This document shows positions 6,062-13,904 of a stretch of DNA of 14,027 bases, piece by piece. How positions within the stretch are numbered: position 1 is the stretch's first letter; each line of letters opens with the position of its first letter. Origin of the DNA: JAJXYN01 sp964532735 (GTDB lineage: Bacteria > Patescibacteriota > Patescibacteriia > JAGPKW01); assembly GCA_964532735.1 (NCBI GenBank), contig CAZHKK010000014.1, positions 1 to 14,027 on the forward strand, given 5' to 3'. Position numbers and translations under genes: made by a program. The notes beneath the pieces were generated by a model. The model was not told where the DNA came from. It saw only the letters and a list, made by a program, of their open reading frames with translations, and did not search any database.

Positions 6062-6985
6062 ATGTTAAAAGAAATTGAATTATTAAAAAAAATTTCATCA
6101 CATTCTAATTGTCCACATGCTTTTTTGTTTGTTGGTCCTGTTGGTGTTGGTAAATTTGAAGTTGCTATTAGTTTTGCAAAATTTTTGAATTGTAAAAATA
6201 ATAAATTTGAAATAGATAATGTTTGTGATTGTGACCAATGTGTTTCTTTTGATAAAAAAATTCATCCAGATATTTATATTATTAAAAAACAAGAAGATAA
6301 AAAAGAAATTGTTGATTCTCAAATTATAGATAAAAATAAAAAAGAAGGAGTTATCTATAAGATAAATAATAGTCCAATTTTTGGCAGGTATAATATTGTT
6401 ATTATTAGAAATGCGGAATTAATGAATAAAACTGTTTCTAATACTATTTTAAAAAGCTTAGAAGAGCCTAAAGACCATACAATTTTTATTTTAACAACAA
6501 ATAGTAAAGAATCTCTTTTAAAAACAATTGTTTCGAGGTGTTTAGTTATGCCTTTTTCTTTATTAAATAAAAAGGAACTTGATTTTTTTATTCCTCTAGA
6601 TTTTGATAAACAAAGAAAAGATCTTATTTTTGATTTGTCTTCTTTTAAATATAGAAATTTAATAAATTTAAAAAATAATGAAACTTTTGATAAATATATA
6701 GAAGATTTAAAAGATTTCGGAAAAATATTAAAATCTAAAGATTTTCAAAAAATTTCTTATATAAATAGAATATTAGATAATAAAGATTCTTTGGGATATT
6801 ATATTTATATATGGGAATTATTTTTTAATTTTTATTTGAATAAAAAAAATTTAGACATTATAGGAGATGTAAGGATTTTAAATATGGAAGAAAGTATAAA
6901 AAAATTGTATAATATTAAGGATGCCGTAAAGGGAAATTATATTTTAAAAATGGGATTGATAAATTTTTTATTAGGTATTAATTGA
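6062..6985 (+). CDS. holB: DNA polymerase III delta-prime subunit (clamp loader)
   Basis: Part of the clamp-loader complex that opens the sliding clamp and loads it on DNA. The 307-residue AAA+ protein has a P-loop-like GPVGVGKF (25-32) and four cysteines (44, 55, 57, 60) as in the zinc module of delta-prime and gamma/tau. It also has the family segment SNTILKSLEEPKDHTIFILTT (126-146) and an SRC motif (158-160), which supplies the arginine finger to the neighbouring subunit. The P-loop ends in F rather than S/T, so nucleotide binding may be weak; delta-prime of E. coli also does not hydrolyse ATP. The length and lack of a long C-terminal extension argue against dnaX. Its stop is TGA, the only one seen here, and the next in-frame codon is TAA. 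Starts six bases after argS. Confidence 0.9.
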   Translation: MLKEIELLKKISSHSNCPHAFLFVGPVGVGKFEVAISFAKFLNCKNNKFEIDNVCDCDQCVSFDKKIHPDIYIIKKQEDKKEIVDSQIIDKNKKEGVIYKINNSPIFGRYNIVIIRNAELMNKTVSNTILKSLEEPKDHTIFILTTNSKESLLKTIVSRCLVMPFSLLNKKELDFFIPLDFDKQRKDLIFDLSSFKYRNLINLKNNETFDKYIEDLKDFGKILKSKDFQKISYINRILDNKDSLGYYIYIWELFFNFYLNKKNLDIIGDVRILNMEESIKKLYNIKDAVKGNYILKMGLINFLLGIN

Positions 6986-7017
6986 TAATTTCTTAGTTAA
7001 TTAATTAATGGTTTTTT

Positions 7018-8214
7018 ATGGTTTTTAAAAATAATAAATTTTTATTTTTGTTTATATTTGTTTTTTCCTCTATTTTTTTGTCTGGTTGTACTTTAGATCA
7101 AACTTCAAAAATAGAACAAACAAAAAAATATCCTTCTGGTATATTTAAAACAATAAATAATGGAAATGTTTGGGATTCTAAATCTTTTGTTGAAAGAACA
7201 GAAAATAGAGTTGTTAGTATTTCTGATTCTCTTGTTTATGATATAAATTTTTCTCCTATAAATAATGATATGGTTGTAACTACTAGAAATAATGGTATTT
7301 ATTATTCTACAAATAAAGGAGAACAATGGAGCCCTTTGTTTTCAATAGGTAAAAATGTAAAAGCTTTTTCTTTTAATCCAAAAAGTTCAGCTTCTTTCTT
7401 TGTGGGCTATCAAAACAAGCTTTATAAAACAGACAATTATGGGAAAGATTGGAAGGTTATTTATACTGATCCAGATTCTTCTATTGTTTTTATTAGGGTT
7501 AATTATTTAAATCCTTCAATTATTTATTTATTTTTTGCTGATGGAAGAATATTAAAAACTCAAGACGGAATAAGTTTTAAAGTCGTTTTTAATTTTGTTA
7601 ATAGACCCCAAAAACCAAATACTATAACTCATAAATATGATGTAGATGTTGCTAGTCCTTATTCTATAAAAGATGTTTATTTTTATGAGAAAGGAACAAC
7701 TAATTTTTATGTTTTAACTAATGATGGGAAGTTGTATTTTACAGAAAGTGGTGGAGATGGTTTTGTTGAAGTTGCAGAAAATTATGCTTTTTCTGGTAGA
7801 ATCAGGTTTGTTACTTTTTACCCAGGTGCTTCTTTTAGTTTTATAGTTTCTACTGATATTGGTTTGTTTAGAACTTTTGATATGGGGAAAAATTTTGAAT
7901 CTATTGATATATTAACAAATAAAAACAAAAATGTTACAGCCTTAGCAATAAGTCCAAAGAATGATGAAATAATTTATTATGCTCTAGGTAGTTTGATATA
8001 TAAAACTACTAATGGAGGGGAAACATGGAATACAATGCCTAGTCCCGTTACTAGGTCTATATCAACATTAAAAATTGACCCAGAAAATTCAAATGCATTA
8101 TATTTAGGTTCTGATATTGATGGGAGATTGGTTGAAGACGGAAATAAACAGAATTTATTTTGTGAACTTTTTGGAATATTGTTTCCGCAGTTCTGTAAAC
8201 AAACAAGTAATTAA
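7018..8214 (+). CDS. Lipoprotein with BNR/Asp-box beta-propeller
   Basis: Predicted lipid-anchored surface protein of 398 residues. The N terminus is a typical lipoprotein signal: K at 4 and 7, a hydrophobic stretch (8-20) and the lipobox LSGC, so Cys24 would be acylated after cleavage. The rest contains repeated Asp-box-like turns (S/T-x-x-x-G-x-x-W/F) at about 45, 97, 138, 181, 242, 286 and 330. The clearest are STNKGEQW and TTNGGETW. Seven such turns suggest a seven-bladed propeller of the sortilin/Ycf48-like type; these folds usually bind proteins or glycans rather than catalyse. It sits between holB (32-nt gap) and the D,D-carboxypeptidase (2-nt gap), which suggests a role at the envelope. 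A sialidase is unlikely, since no arginine triad is evident. Partner unknown. Confidence 0.85.
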   Translation: MVFKNNKFLFLFIFVFSSIFLSGCTLDQTSKIEQTKKYPSGIFKTINNGNVWDSKSFVERTENRVVSISDSLVYDINFSPINNDMVVTTRNNGIYYSTNKGEQWSPLFSIGKNVKAFSFNPKSSASFFVGYQNKLYKTDNYGKDWKVIYTDPDSSIVFIRVNYLNPSIIYLFFADGRILKTQDGISFKVVFNFVNRPQKPNTITHKYDVDVASPYSIKDVYFYEKGTTNFYVLTNDGKLYFTESGGDGFVEVAENYAFSGRIRFVTFYPGASFSFIVSTDIGLFRTFDMGKNFESIDILTNKNKNVTALAISPKNDEIIYYALGSLIYKTTNGGETWNTMPSPVTRSISTLKIDPENSNALYLGSDIDGRLVEDGNKQNLFCELFGILFPQFCKQTSN

Positions 8215-8216
8215 TT

Positions 8217-9155
8217 ATGTTAGAAAATTTAATTTTATCAGCAGTTTTTTTATTAAAGGATAATATAATAGATGATTTTATAGGAAAAAATATTTATAAT
8301 AATTCTTATTTTAATAATAAAAATATAATTGAATTTAAGCAAGATGATGTAAATAAAAAAGATTATTTTGCTTCTACTAAAATAGATAAAAACAGTCTTG
8401 GAATGAGTGTTAGTTTAAAGTCTGGTATTATGTTTGATTATGATACGGGAGAAATTCTTTGGACAAAAAATGAAAATGAACAAAGATCTATTGCTAGTCT
8501 GACAAAAATTATGACCATTTTAGTATTTTTAGAAAATAATTATGATACTTCTGGGTATATAAAAATAGAAAAAGATGATTTAGACTTAGAAGATAGAGCT
8601 GCTATTTTGGGTTTAAGGGTGGGTGATGAAATTATGGTAGAGGATTTATTAAAAGCTTCTTTAATTGGATCAAAAAATGATTGTATAAACACACTTGTTA
8701 GATCTACTGGTTTTACCGAAGATGAGTATATTAAAAAAATGAATGAAAAAGCTAAATTTTTAGGTTTAAATAATACTTATTTTGATAACATAAATGGCTT
8801 GTCTTCTTATAATGTGTCTACAGCAAAAGACTTGTCTAAGCTTTTTTATTATGCCTTTTCAAACAAAGACATAAAAGAGATATCAACAATAAAAAAATAT
8901 ACTTTTTCTAGTAAATTTGGTAATGTTTATACGGTAATAAATACAAATAAATTATTGAATAATGATTTATTTGAAATATTAGCTGGAAAAACTGGATATT
9001 TGGATAAAGCTCAATATTGTTTATCTGTTTTAACAAAAAAAGATAAACGAAGAGTTTTGGGGGTTTTTCTTGGTAGTGAATCTGATAATCAAAGATTTTA
9101 TGATGCAAAAGTTCTAAATTGGTGGGCTTATAAAAATTTTAAAATTAAAAATTAA
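8217..9155 (+). CDS. D-alanyl-D-alanine carboxypeptidase (S11 family penicillin-binding protein)
   Basis: Removes the terminal D-Ala from peptidoglycan stem peptides, limiting cross-linking. All three active-site motifs are present and well spaced: SLTK with the nucleophile Ser94 and Lys97, SKN at 152-154, and KTG at 258-260 in LAGKTGY. The leading segment IMFDYDTGEILWTKNENEQRSIAS is typical of S11 enzymes. At 312 residues it covers the catalytic domain but has little of the C-terminal domain and membrane-anchoring helix of larger DacA enzymes. The N terminus is odd: only a short hydrophobic stretch (LILSAVFLL, 5-13) and no clear charged signal or cleavage site, followed by an Asn/Asp/Lys-rich spacer to residue 60. 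Export must rely on this weak signal or anchor. Two bases separate it from each neighbour. Confidence 0.92.
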   Translation: MLENLILSAVFLLKDNIIDDFIGKNIYNNSYFNNKNIIEFKQDDVNKKDYFASTKIDKNSLGMSVSLKSGIMFDYDTGEILWTKNENEQRSIASLTKIMTILVFLENNYDTSGYIKIEKDDLDLEDRAAILGLRVGDEIMVEDLLKASLIGSKNDCINTLVRSTGFTEDEYIKKMNEKAKFLGLNNTYFDNINGLSSYNVSTAKDLSKLFYYAFSNKDIKEISTIKKYTFSSKFGNVYTVINTNKLLNNDLFEILAGKTGYLDKAQYCLSVLTKKDKRRVLGVFLGSESDNQRFYDAKVLNWWAYKNFKIKN

Positions 9156-9157
9156 TT

Positions 9158-10579
9158 ATGTCTGGTAAGGTTATTGCTAAAAATTCTATTTTTTTATTAA
9201 TATCTTCTGTTTTTCAAAAGATAGTTGGCTTTATTTATTTTATTTTTTTAACATATAATTTAATTCCAGATTCTGTTGGAAAATATTCTTTTGCTTTTAG
9301 TTTTTCTTTGATATTTTGTGTTTTTATGGATTTTGGAACAAATGCTTTACTTATTAGAGAAACATCAAGAGATGAGAGTAAAATGAATAAATATACAAAC
9401 AATATATTTATATTGGAAATTATATTGTGCACTTTGTTTGTAATTATATCTTTTGTTTTTGTTAATATTTTAGGATATTCAGAAATAACAAAACAATTGG
9501 TGTATATTGCTATTTTTAGTGTTGCTATAGATAATTTATCTTCAACCTTTTACGCTGTTTTAAGAGGTAGACAACAAATATGGTTTGAAAGTTTTGGTTA
9601 TGCATTTTATCAAGTTGTTGTTTTAACTTTAGGGTTTATTCTTGTTAAAAATGGCGCCCCTTTAGTTTTTTTAGCTATTCCTCCTCTTATAGCTTCTTGT
9701 ATTAATTTTATTTATTCTTTTGTTATTGTTTATAAAAAAACCGATTTTAGATTAAAATTTGATTTTGATTTTGATTTTATAAAAAAATTACTTATAGCAG
9801 CTTTACCTTTTGCGTTAACGGGTATATTTACAAAATTATACAGTTCTCTTGATAGTTTGTTTTTGTCTATTATGAGTACTGATGAGAATATAGCTTATTA
9901 TCAAGCTGCTTTTAAGCTTGTTTTTGCATTACAGTTTATTCCTATAGCTATAGGATCTGCAATTTATCCTGCTTTTTCTAAAAATTTTAAAGAAGATAAG
10001 GATCAATTAAGAAATATATTTGAAAAATCTTTTATTATTTTATCAATAATAGCTGTTCCTTTATCTTTTGGAATGTTTGCTATATCTTCTGATGTTATAA
10101 ATTTTGTTTATCCTTCTTATCAAAGCTCTATTCCTGTTTTGATGGTTTTTTCTGCTTCTTTCTTTTTTATGTTTTTAAATACTCCGTTGGGTTTGTCTCT
10201 TTCGGCTTGTGATAAGCAGAAGATGAATACAAGAAATTCTTTTGTATCAATGTTGACAAATCTCTTTTGGAATTGGCTACTTATTCCAATATTTGGTATT
10301 ATAGGTGCTGCTATTGCTTCTGTTTTTAGTTTTATGGTTTTATTTTTATTAAATTTTATAGAATCTAAAAAGGTTATATGTTTTAAAGTTTCATATATTT
10401 TAAAAAATTTATTTAAAATAGTTTTGGCTTCTTTTATGATGTATTTGGTAGTTGTTTTTTTTAAACAGTATATGAATTTTATATTTGTAATACCTATTGG
10501 AATGATTTTTTATGCAGCTTTGGTTTTTGTATTTAAAATCGTTAATCTAAAAGATATTAAAAGATTTATAAAAAGATAA
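9158..10579 (+). CDS. Polysaccharide/lipid-linked glycan flippase (MATE/MVF superfamily, Wzx-like)
   Basis: Integral membrane protein of 473 residues with about 12-14 hydrophobic segments along its whole length. It shows the polysaccharide-export pattern: an N-terminal helix with KNSIFLLISSVFQKIVGFIYF, a conserved DFGTNALLIRETSRD loop (about 58-72), a short cytoplasmic Lys-rich loop near residues 190-210, and the repeat-half start LLIAALPFALTGIFTKLYSSLDSL. It probably flips undecaprenyl-linked oligosaccharides across the inner membrane. Two glycosyltransferases and a Wzy-like polymerase follow directly, which favours a Wzx role over a MurJ (lipid II) role. MurJ cannot be excluded by eye, especially next to a peptidoglycan enzyme. 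Starts two bases after the carboxypeptidase and ends in tandem TAA TAA. Confidence 0.85.
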   Translation: MSGKVIAKNSIFLLISSVFQKIVGFIYFIFLTYNLIPDSVGKYSFAFSFSLIFCVFMDFGTNALLIRETSRDESKMNKYTNNIFILEIILCTLFVIISFVFVNILGYSEITKQLVYIAIFSVAIDNLSSTFYAVLRGRQQIWFESFGYAFYQVVVLTLGFILVKNGAPLVFLAIPPLIASCINFIYSFVIVYKKTDFRLKFDFDFDFIKKLLIAALPFALTGIFTKLYSSLDSLFLSIMSTDENIAYYQAAFKLVFALQFIPIAIGSAIYPAFSKNFKEDKDQLRNIFEKSFIILSIIAVPLSFGMFAISSDVINFVYPSYQSSIPVLMVFSASFFFMFLNTPLGLSLSACDKQKMNTRNSFVSMLTNLFWNWLLIPIFGIIGAAIASVFSFMVLFLLNFIESKKVICFKVSYILKNLFKIVLASFMMYLVVVFFKQYMNFIFVIPIGMIFYAALVFVFKIVNLKDIKRFIKR

Positions 10580-10588
10580 TAAAAAAAT

Positions 10589-11470
10589 ATGAAAATATCA
10601 ATAATTATTCCAACATATAATAGAGGGTTTTATATAGATAAGGCTCTTGAAAGTGTAAAAAATCAAATTGATTTTGATTTTTCTAATTTGGAAATTGTTG
10701 TTGTTGATGATGGTTCAATGGACAACACAAAAGATATTGTAGAAAAATGGTCTAATTTTTTTGATATTAATTATATAAAACAAAAGAACTCTGGAGTTTG
10801 TATTAGTAGAAATATTGCTATAAAAAATTCTAAATATGATATTATTGTTTTTTTTGATGACGATGCCATTATGAATAATGATTGTCTTAAAAATATTTCT
10901 ATTATTATGCAAAAAGAACTTGCTGTTGTTGGGAAGGTTTTACCAAAAACCAACAATATATGGAAGTATTTTTCTGGTCATTATAATCAAGGTGATGAAA
11001 TTCATGAATCTAATTCTTTTCTTGAAACAATTGCAGTTTTTAAGAAGGAAGTTTTTCAAAATGTTGGGTATTTAAATGAAAATATAGACTATGGCTCAGA
11101 AGGAGAAGAATATTTTGGTAGATTAAAAAATACAAATTATAAATTAATGTATTATCCTAATATAATTATTTATCATGATTATAGTAATGGAGTATTTAAA
11201 TTTATAAAAAAACAGTATAAATTTGGAGAAAAAATGCTTTATGTTAAGAATATAAAACTTAAATCTGTTTTTGATGTTATAAAAAATTATAGAAAAATAA
11301 AGAGAGGTGCTGATTTTTCAAATAAAAATATTATTAATAAAGATCCTTTATTTAAAGATATAAAGTTTTTTGAAAAAGTGTTTTTTGTTATTTTGTCTAA
11401 AGTTGGTGTTGTTTCTCATTTGATAGGAACTATTGTGGGTTTTTTTAAATATAAAATGATTGAAAAATAA
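10589..11470 (+). CDS. Family 2 glycosyltransferase (A)
   Basis: GT-A fold glycosyltransferase of 293 residues that probably transfers a sugar from a nucleotide donor to a lipid-linked glycan at the cytoplasmic face. It has the GT2 opening MKISIIIPTYNRGFYIDKAL, VVVDDGS with the nucleotide-binding DDG at 40-42, and SGVCISRN near 68-75. The metal-binding DxD equivalent FFDDD is at 88-92, and an acidic EGEE at 171-174 is a plausible catalytic-base region. The C-terminal 30 residues include a hydrophobic stretch (FFVILSKVGVVSHLIGTIVGFF), suggesting membrane association. The donor sugar cannot be told from sequence. It follows the flippase by nine bases and ends one base before glycosyltransferase B. 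Confidence 0.9.
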   Translation: MKISIIIPTYNRGFYIDKALESVKNQIDFDFSNLEIVVVDDGSMDNTKDIVEKWSNFFDINYIKQKNSGVCISRNIAIKNSKYDIIVFFDDDAIMNNDCLKNISIIMQKELAVVGKVLPKTNNIWKYFSGHYNQGDEIHESNSFLETIAVFKKEVFQNVGYLNENIDYGSEGEEYFGRLKNTNYKLMYYPNIIIYHDYSNGVFKFIKKQYKFGEKMLYVKNIKLKSVFDVIKNYRKIKRGADFSNKNIINKDPLFKDIKFFEKVFFVILSKVGVVSHLIGTIVGFFKYKMIEK

Positions 11471-11471
11471 A

Positions 11472-12362
11472 ATGATTGATTTATCTATTGTTATTGTTAA
11501 TTATAATGTTAAGGATTTGATTGTGAAAAATTTACGATCTATTTTTGATTTTACAAAAGATGTTTCTTATAAAGTTTTTTTGGTTGATAATAATTCAAAG
11601 GATGGAAGTGTAGAAATATTAAAAAATTATTTTCAAAAAGAAATTGGTATAGGTTTATTAAAAATATATGATACTAAAAATAATAATGGTTTTTCAAAGG
11701 GAAATAATATCCCTTTGGGTGATATAGATAGTGAATATGTTTTATATATGAATCCTGATATGGAAATAAAGGATAATGTTTTTAAAAAACAAATTGATTT
11801 TATGAAAAATAATTCACAAATCGGTTTTTCGACTTGTATGTTAAAATATCCTGATAATGAAATTCAACATAACATTAAAGGTTTACCTAGTTTTGCTATT
11901 AATCTTGTTGTTTTGTTAAAAATGCATCATTTTTTTAAATTTAAATTTTTAAAAGAATATTTTTTAAATAATTTTGATTATTATAAAGAACAATATGTTG
12001 ATCAAATAATGGGTGCTTTTGTGTTTGCTAAATTTGAAGAAATTAAAAAAATTGGTTTTTGGAATGAAGATTATTGGCTTTGGTGGGAAGACGTAGATCT
12101 TTGTAAAAAAATAAAAAATTTTGATATGAAGATTTTATATAACCCAAATGTTTTTGTGTATCATTATGAAGGAAAAAGTTTTTTTCAATTGGCTAGTTTA
12201 GATAGACAAAAAAGATTTAACAATGGTATGCTTATTTATTCAAAGAAATATTTTTCTAAATATCAATATATTGTTTTGAAAATATTTTCTTATTTAAGTT
12301 TGTTTCTTGCTTTTTTGACACAATTCTTTAGAATAAAACCAAGAGGGCAGGGAAGAATATAA
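11472..12362 (+). CDS. Family 2 glycosyltransferase (B), rhamnosyltransferase-like
   Basis: GT-A fold enzyme of 296 residues. The opening MIDLSIVIVNYNVKDLIVKN, VDNNSKDGS (38-46), NNGFSKGNN (71-79), MNPD (93-96, the DxD equivalent) and WWEDVDLC (204-211, with the acidic catalytic pair) form the pattern of WbbL-type rhamnosyltransferases and related GT2 enzymes. The loop GAFVFAK before it is also typical. A hydrophobic C-terminal helix (about 268-285) may tether it to the membrane. I place the start at ATG 11472, one base after the previous stop. An in-frame TTG at 11460 would overlap the upstream gene by 11 bases and is less likely. The rhamnose donor is only a family guess; no dTDP-rhamnose genes are in view. 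Confidence 0.9.
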   Translation: MIDLSIVIVNYNVKDLIVKNLRSIFDFTKDVSYKVFLVDNNSKDGSVEILKNYFQKEIGIGLLKIYDTKNNNGFSKGNNIPLGDIDSEYVLYMNPDMEIKDNVFKKQIDFMKNNSQIGFSTCMLKYPDNEIQHNIKGLPSFAINLVVLLKMHHFFKFKFLKEYFLNNFDYYKEQYVDQIMGAFVFAKFEEIKKIGFWNEDYWLWWEDVDLCKKIKNFDMKILYNPNVFVYHYEGKSFFQLASLDRQKRFNNGMLIYSKKYFSKYQYIVLKIFSYLSLFLAFLTQFFRIKPRGQGRI

Positions 12363-12383
12363 GTTTTAAATTAGTTTATAGAT

Positions 12384-13745
12384 ATGATTTTAATGATTTT
12401 ATTTTTATTTTGTAGTGGTATTTTTTTTGGATTATATTTTTTTAATCAAAAGAAAAAATTTTCTTTTGATAATCTTTTTTTTGGATTATGGTTTCTTTGT
12501 ATTTCTATTGCTCAATTAAAATTAAGTCCATTAGAATCTTCTTTTGATGCTAAATTTTGGCTTGCTATATCTATATTTTTCTTGTTTTTCTATTTATTTT
12601 ATAATTTTTTAAGAATAAAAGTTGAAAGAAAAATATTAGATGAAGGAGAAAAAATAAATATAAATCAAAATTTTTTTATAATTGTTTTATTTGTGATGTT
12701 TTTCATGAGTGTTGTTGCTAATGTCTATATTTTTTTAAAATTTGGGACAATGCCTATATTTGCTAGCGCTCCTGATAAAATGAGATTTATAATAAATAAA
12801 GAAACTTTTGGTCTTATAGAATATATTTCTTTTTTGCCTAGAATTTTTATACCTCTTTCTTTTGTTTTTTTGGTAAAATATAAAGATTCTGTAAAAAAAT
12901 GGAAAAAAATATTAATTTGTTTGTTTATATTTTTTGGTTTTTTAATTTTACTTATGTATGCTTCTCGCGTTGTTATTTTGTTTCCTATTATATTATCTTT
13001 TTTTTCTTATTTAATTTTAAAAATAAAAAACATAAGTTTAAAACAAATTATAATATCTTCTTTTGTGGTTGTTTTTTCTGTTTTGTTTTTTTCTGTTTCT
13101 ATTCCTATTTTTAGACAATATATAACATATAAAGATTATTATGGATCTGTCTACAACAAAGAAACAGGGGAAATGGATTTGGATTCTGCGCCATTTAATT
13201 ATATTTTAGATATTTCAAAAATTAATATCCCAAAAAAGTTTAATTTATTAGTGCCTTTATATATTATTCCTAGTTTTAATTTACAAACATTTTATCATGC
13301 TACTAGTTATTTTGGAGAGAATAATTCTTTTTATAATGGAAAATATATAGTTTCTATTTTTGATTCTTTTGTAAAGCCTTTTGGTGTTAGTTTTTTTGAT
13401 ATAAAAATAAAATGGGGTGATATATTTTTACCTTGGTGGAATACTGGAACTTTTCTTTTTGATTTTTGGGCTGATTTTGGTTATTTTGGGATGATATTAG
13501 CTGCAATTCTTTTTGGTTCAATTTTTGCTGTTATATATGTTTTATCTACTAAAAAAAATAATTTAGCTTTTACTTTGTTATTTTCTTATTTTAGTTTTTT
13601 TATTGTTATGAGCATTTATACTAATTATATTAGAAGACAAGAGTTTTATTTGGATGTTGTTTTGATTGTTTTTTTAAATTTTATTTTTTCTTTTTATGAA
13701 AAATTAAAAAGTAATTTAATAGAAAAGAACTACTTAAAAAAGTAG
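12384..13745 (+). CDS. Wzy-like O-antigen/oligosaccharide repeat-unit polymerase
   Basis: Polytopic membrane protein of 453 residues with roughly ten or more hydrophobic segments and one longer extracytoplasmic region (about 235-350). Near the end is the segment NTGTFLFDFWADFGYFG (353-369). From memory this N-T-x(n)-DFG-x-x-G arrangement is characteristic of oligosaccharide repeat-unit polymerases and O-antigen ligase-like proteins. Such enzymes join lipid-linked repeat units outside the membrane. Charged residues of likely importance are R145 in DKMRFI and the ASRVV arginine near 194. Last gene of the operon, 21 bases after glycosyltransferase B; its final codons and TAG lie inside a terminator hairpin. 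Flippase, transferases and polymerase together make a Wzx/Wzy-type pathway likely. Ligase versus polymerase cannot be settled by eye. Confidence 0.8.
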   Translation: MILMILFLFCSGIFFGLYFFNQKKKFSFDNLFFGLWFLCISIAQLKLSPLESSFDAKFWLAISIFFLFFYLFYNFLRIKVERKILDEGEKININQNFFIIVLFVMFFMSVVANVYIFLKFGTMPIFASAPDKMRFIINKETFGLIEYISFLPRIFIPLSFVFLVKYKDSVKKWKKILICLFIFFGFLILLMYASRVVILFPIILSFFSYLILKIKNISLKQIIISSFVVVFSVLFFSVSIPIFRQYITYKDYYGSVYNKETGEMDLDSAPFNYILDISKINIPKKFNLLVPLYIIPSFNLQTFYHATSYFGENNSFYNGKYIVSIFDSFVKPFGVSFFDIKIKWGDIFLPWWNTGTFLFDFWADFGYFGMILAAILFGSIFAVIYVLSTKKNNLAFTLLFSYFSFFIVMSIYTNYIRRQEFYLDVVLIVFLNFIFSFYEKLKSNLIEKNYLKK

Positions 13746-13752
13746 TTCTTTT
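13723..13752 (+). terminator. Operon terminator overlapping the polymerase stop codon
   Basis: Perfect 13-pair inverted repeat AAAAGAACTACTT / AAGTAGTTCTTTT with an AAAA loop (13736-13739). The final codons and TAG stop of the polymerase gene lie within it. The four T at the end form a short tract. Because both arms end in A or T runs it could work on either strand. Confidence 0.8.
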
Positions 13753-13753
13753 C

Positions 13754-13780
13754 GCTTTTTGAAAAAAACTTTCAAAAAGC
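13754..13780. repeat. Second hairpin, 11-pair inverted repeat
   Basis: Perfect inverted repeat GCTTTTTGAAA / TTTCAAAAAGC with an AAAAC loop (13765-13769), one base after the previous hairpin. It has no clear T-tract on the plus strand and may act as a back-up terminator or 3'-end stabiliser. A short GC-richer stretch (about 13781-13800) follows, with no recognisable function. Confidence 0.6.
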
Positions 13781-13846
13781 AACCAATGTCGCGTCGGTCT
13801 TTTTAATTGTATCACAAATAAAAAATAAGAGAATACGTGTTAAATC

Positions 13847-13875
13847 TTTACAAAAATTTTTTTTAATAGTATAAT
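13847..13875 (+). promoter_or_regulatory. tRNA-Gln promoter
   Basis: TTTACA (13847-13852; five of six), a 17-nt T-rich spacer and a perfect TATAAT (13870-13875). The predicted start, near 13882, leaves a leader of about 22 nt before the tRNA. That leader is almost wholly taken up by a hairpin, ATTATTG / CAATAAT with loop GAGCA (13883-13901). Confidence 0.75.
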
Positions 13876-13904
13876 ATTTATCATTATTGGAGCACAATAA
13901 TCAT

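Noticed and set aside
9761..9778. GATTTT tandem repeat (three copies) in the flippase gene
   Set aside because: Six-base units keep the reading frame and encode an Asp-Phe run; it is too short to suggest phase variation.
11460..11471. TTG start for glycosyltransferase B
   Set aside because: It would overlap the previous gene by 11 bases; the ATG at 11472 starts right at the family's usual N terminus.
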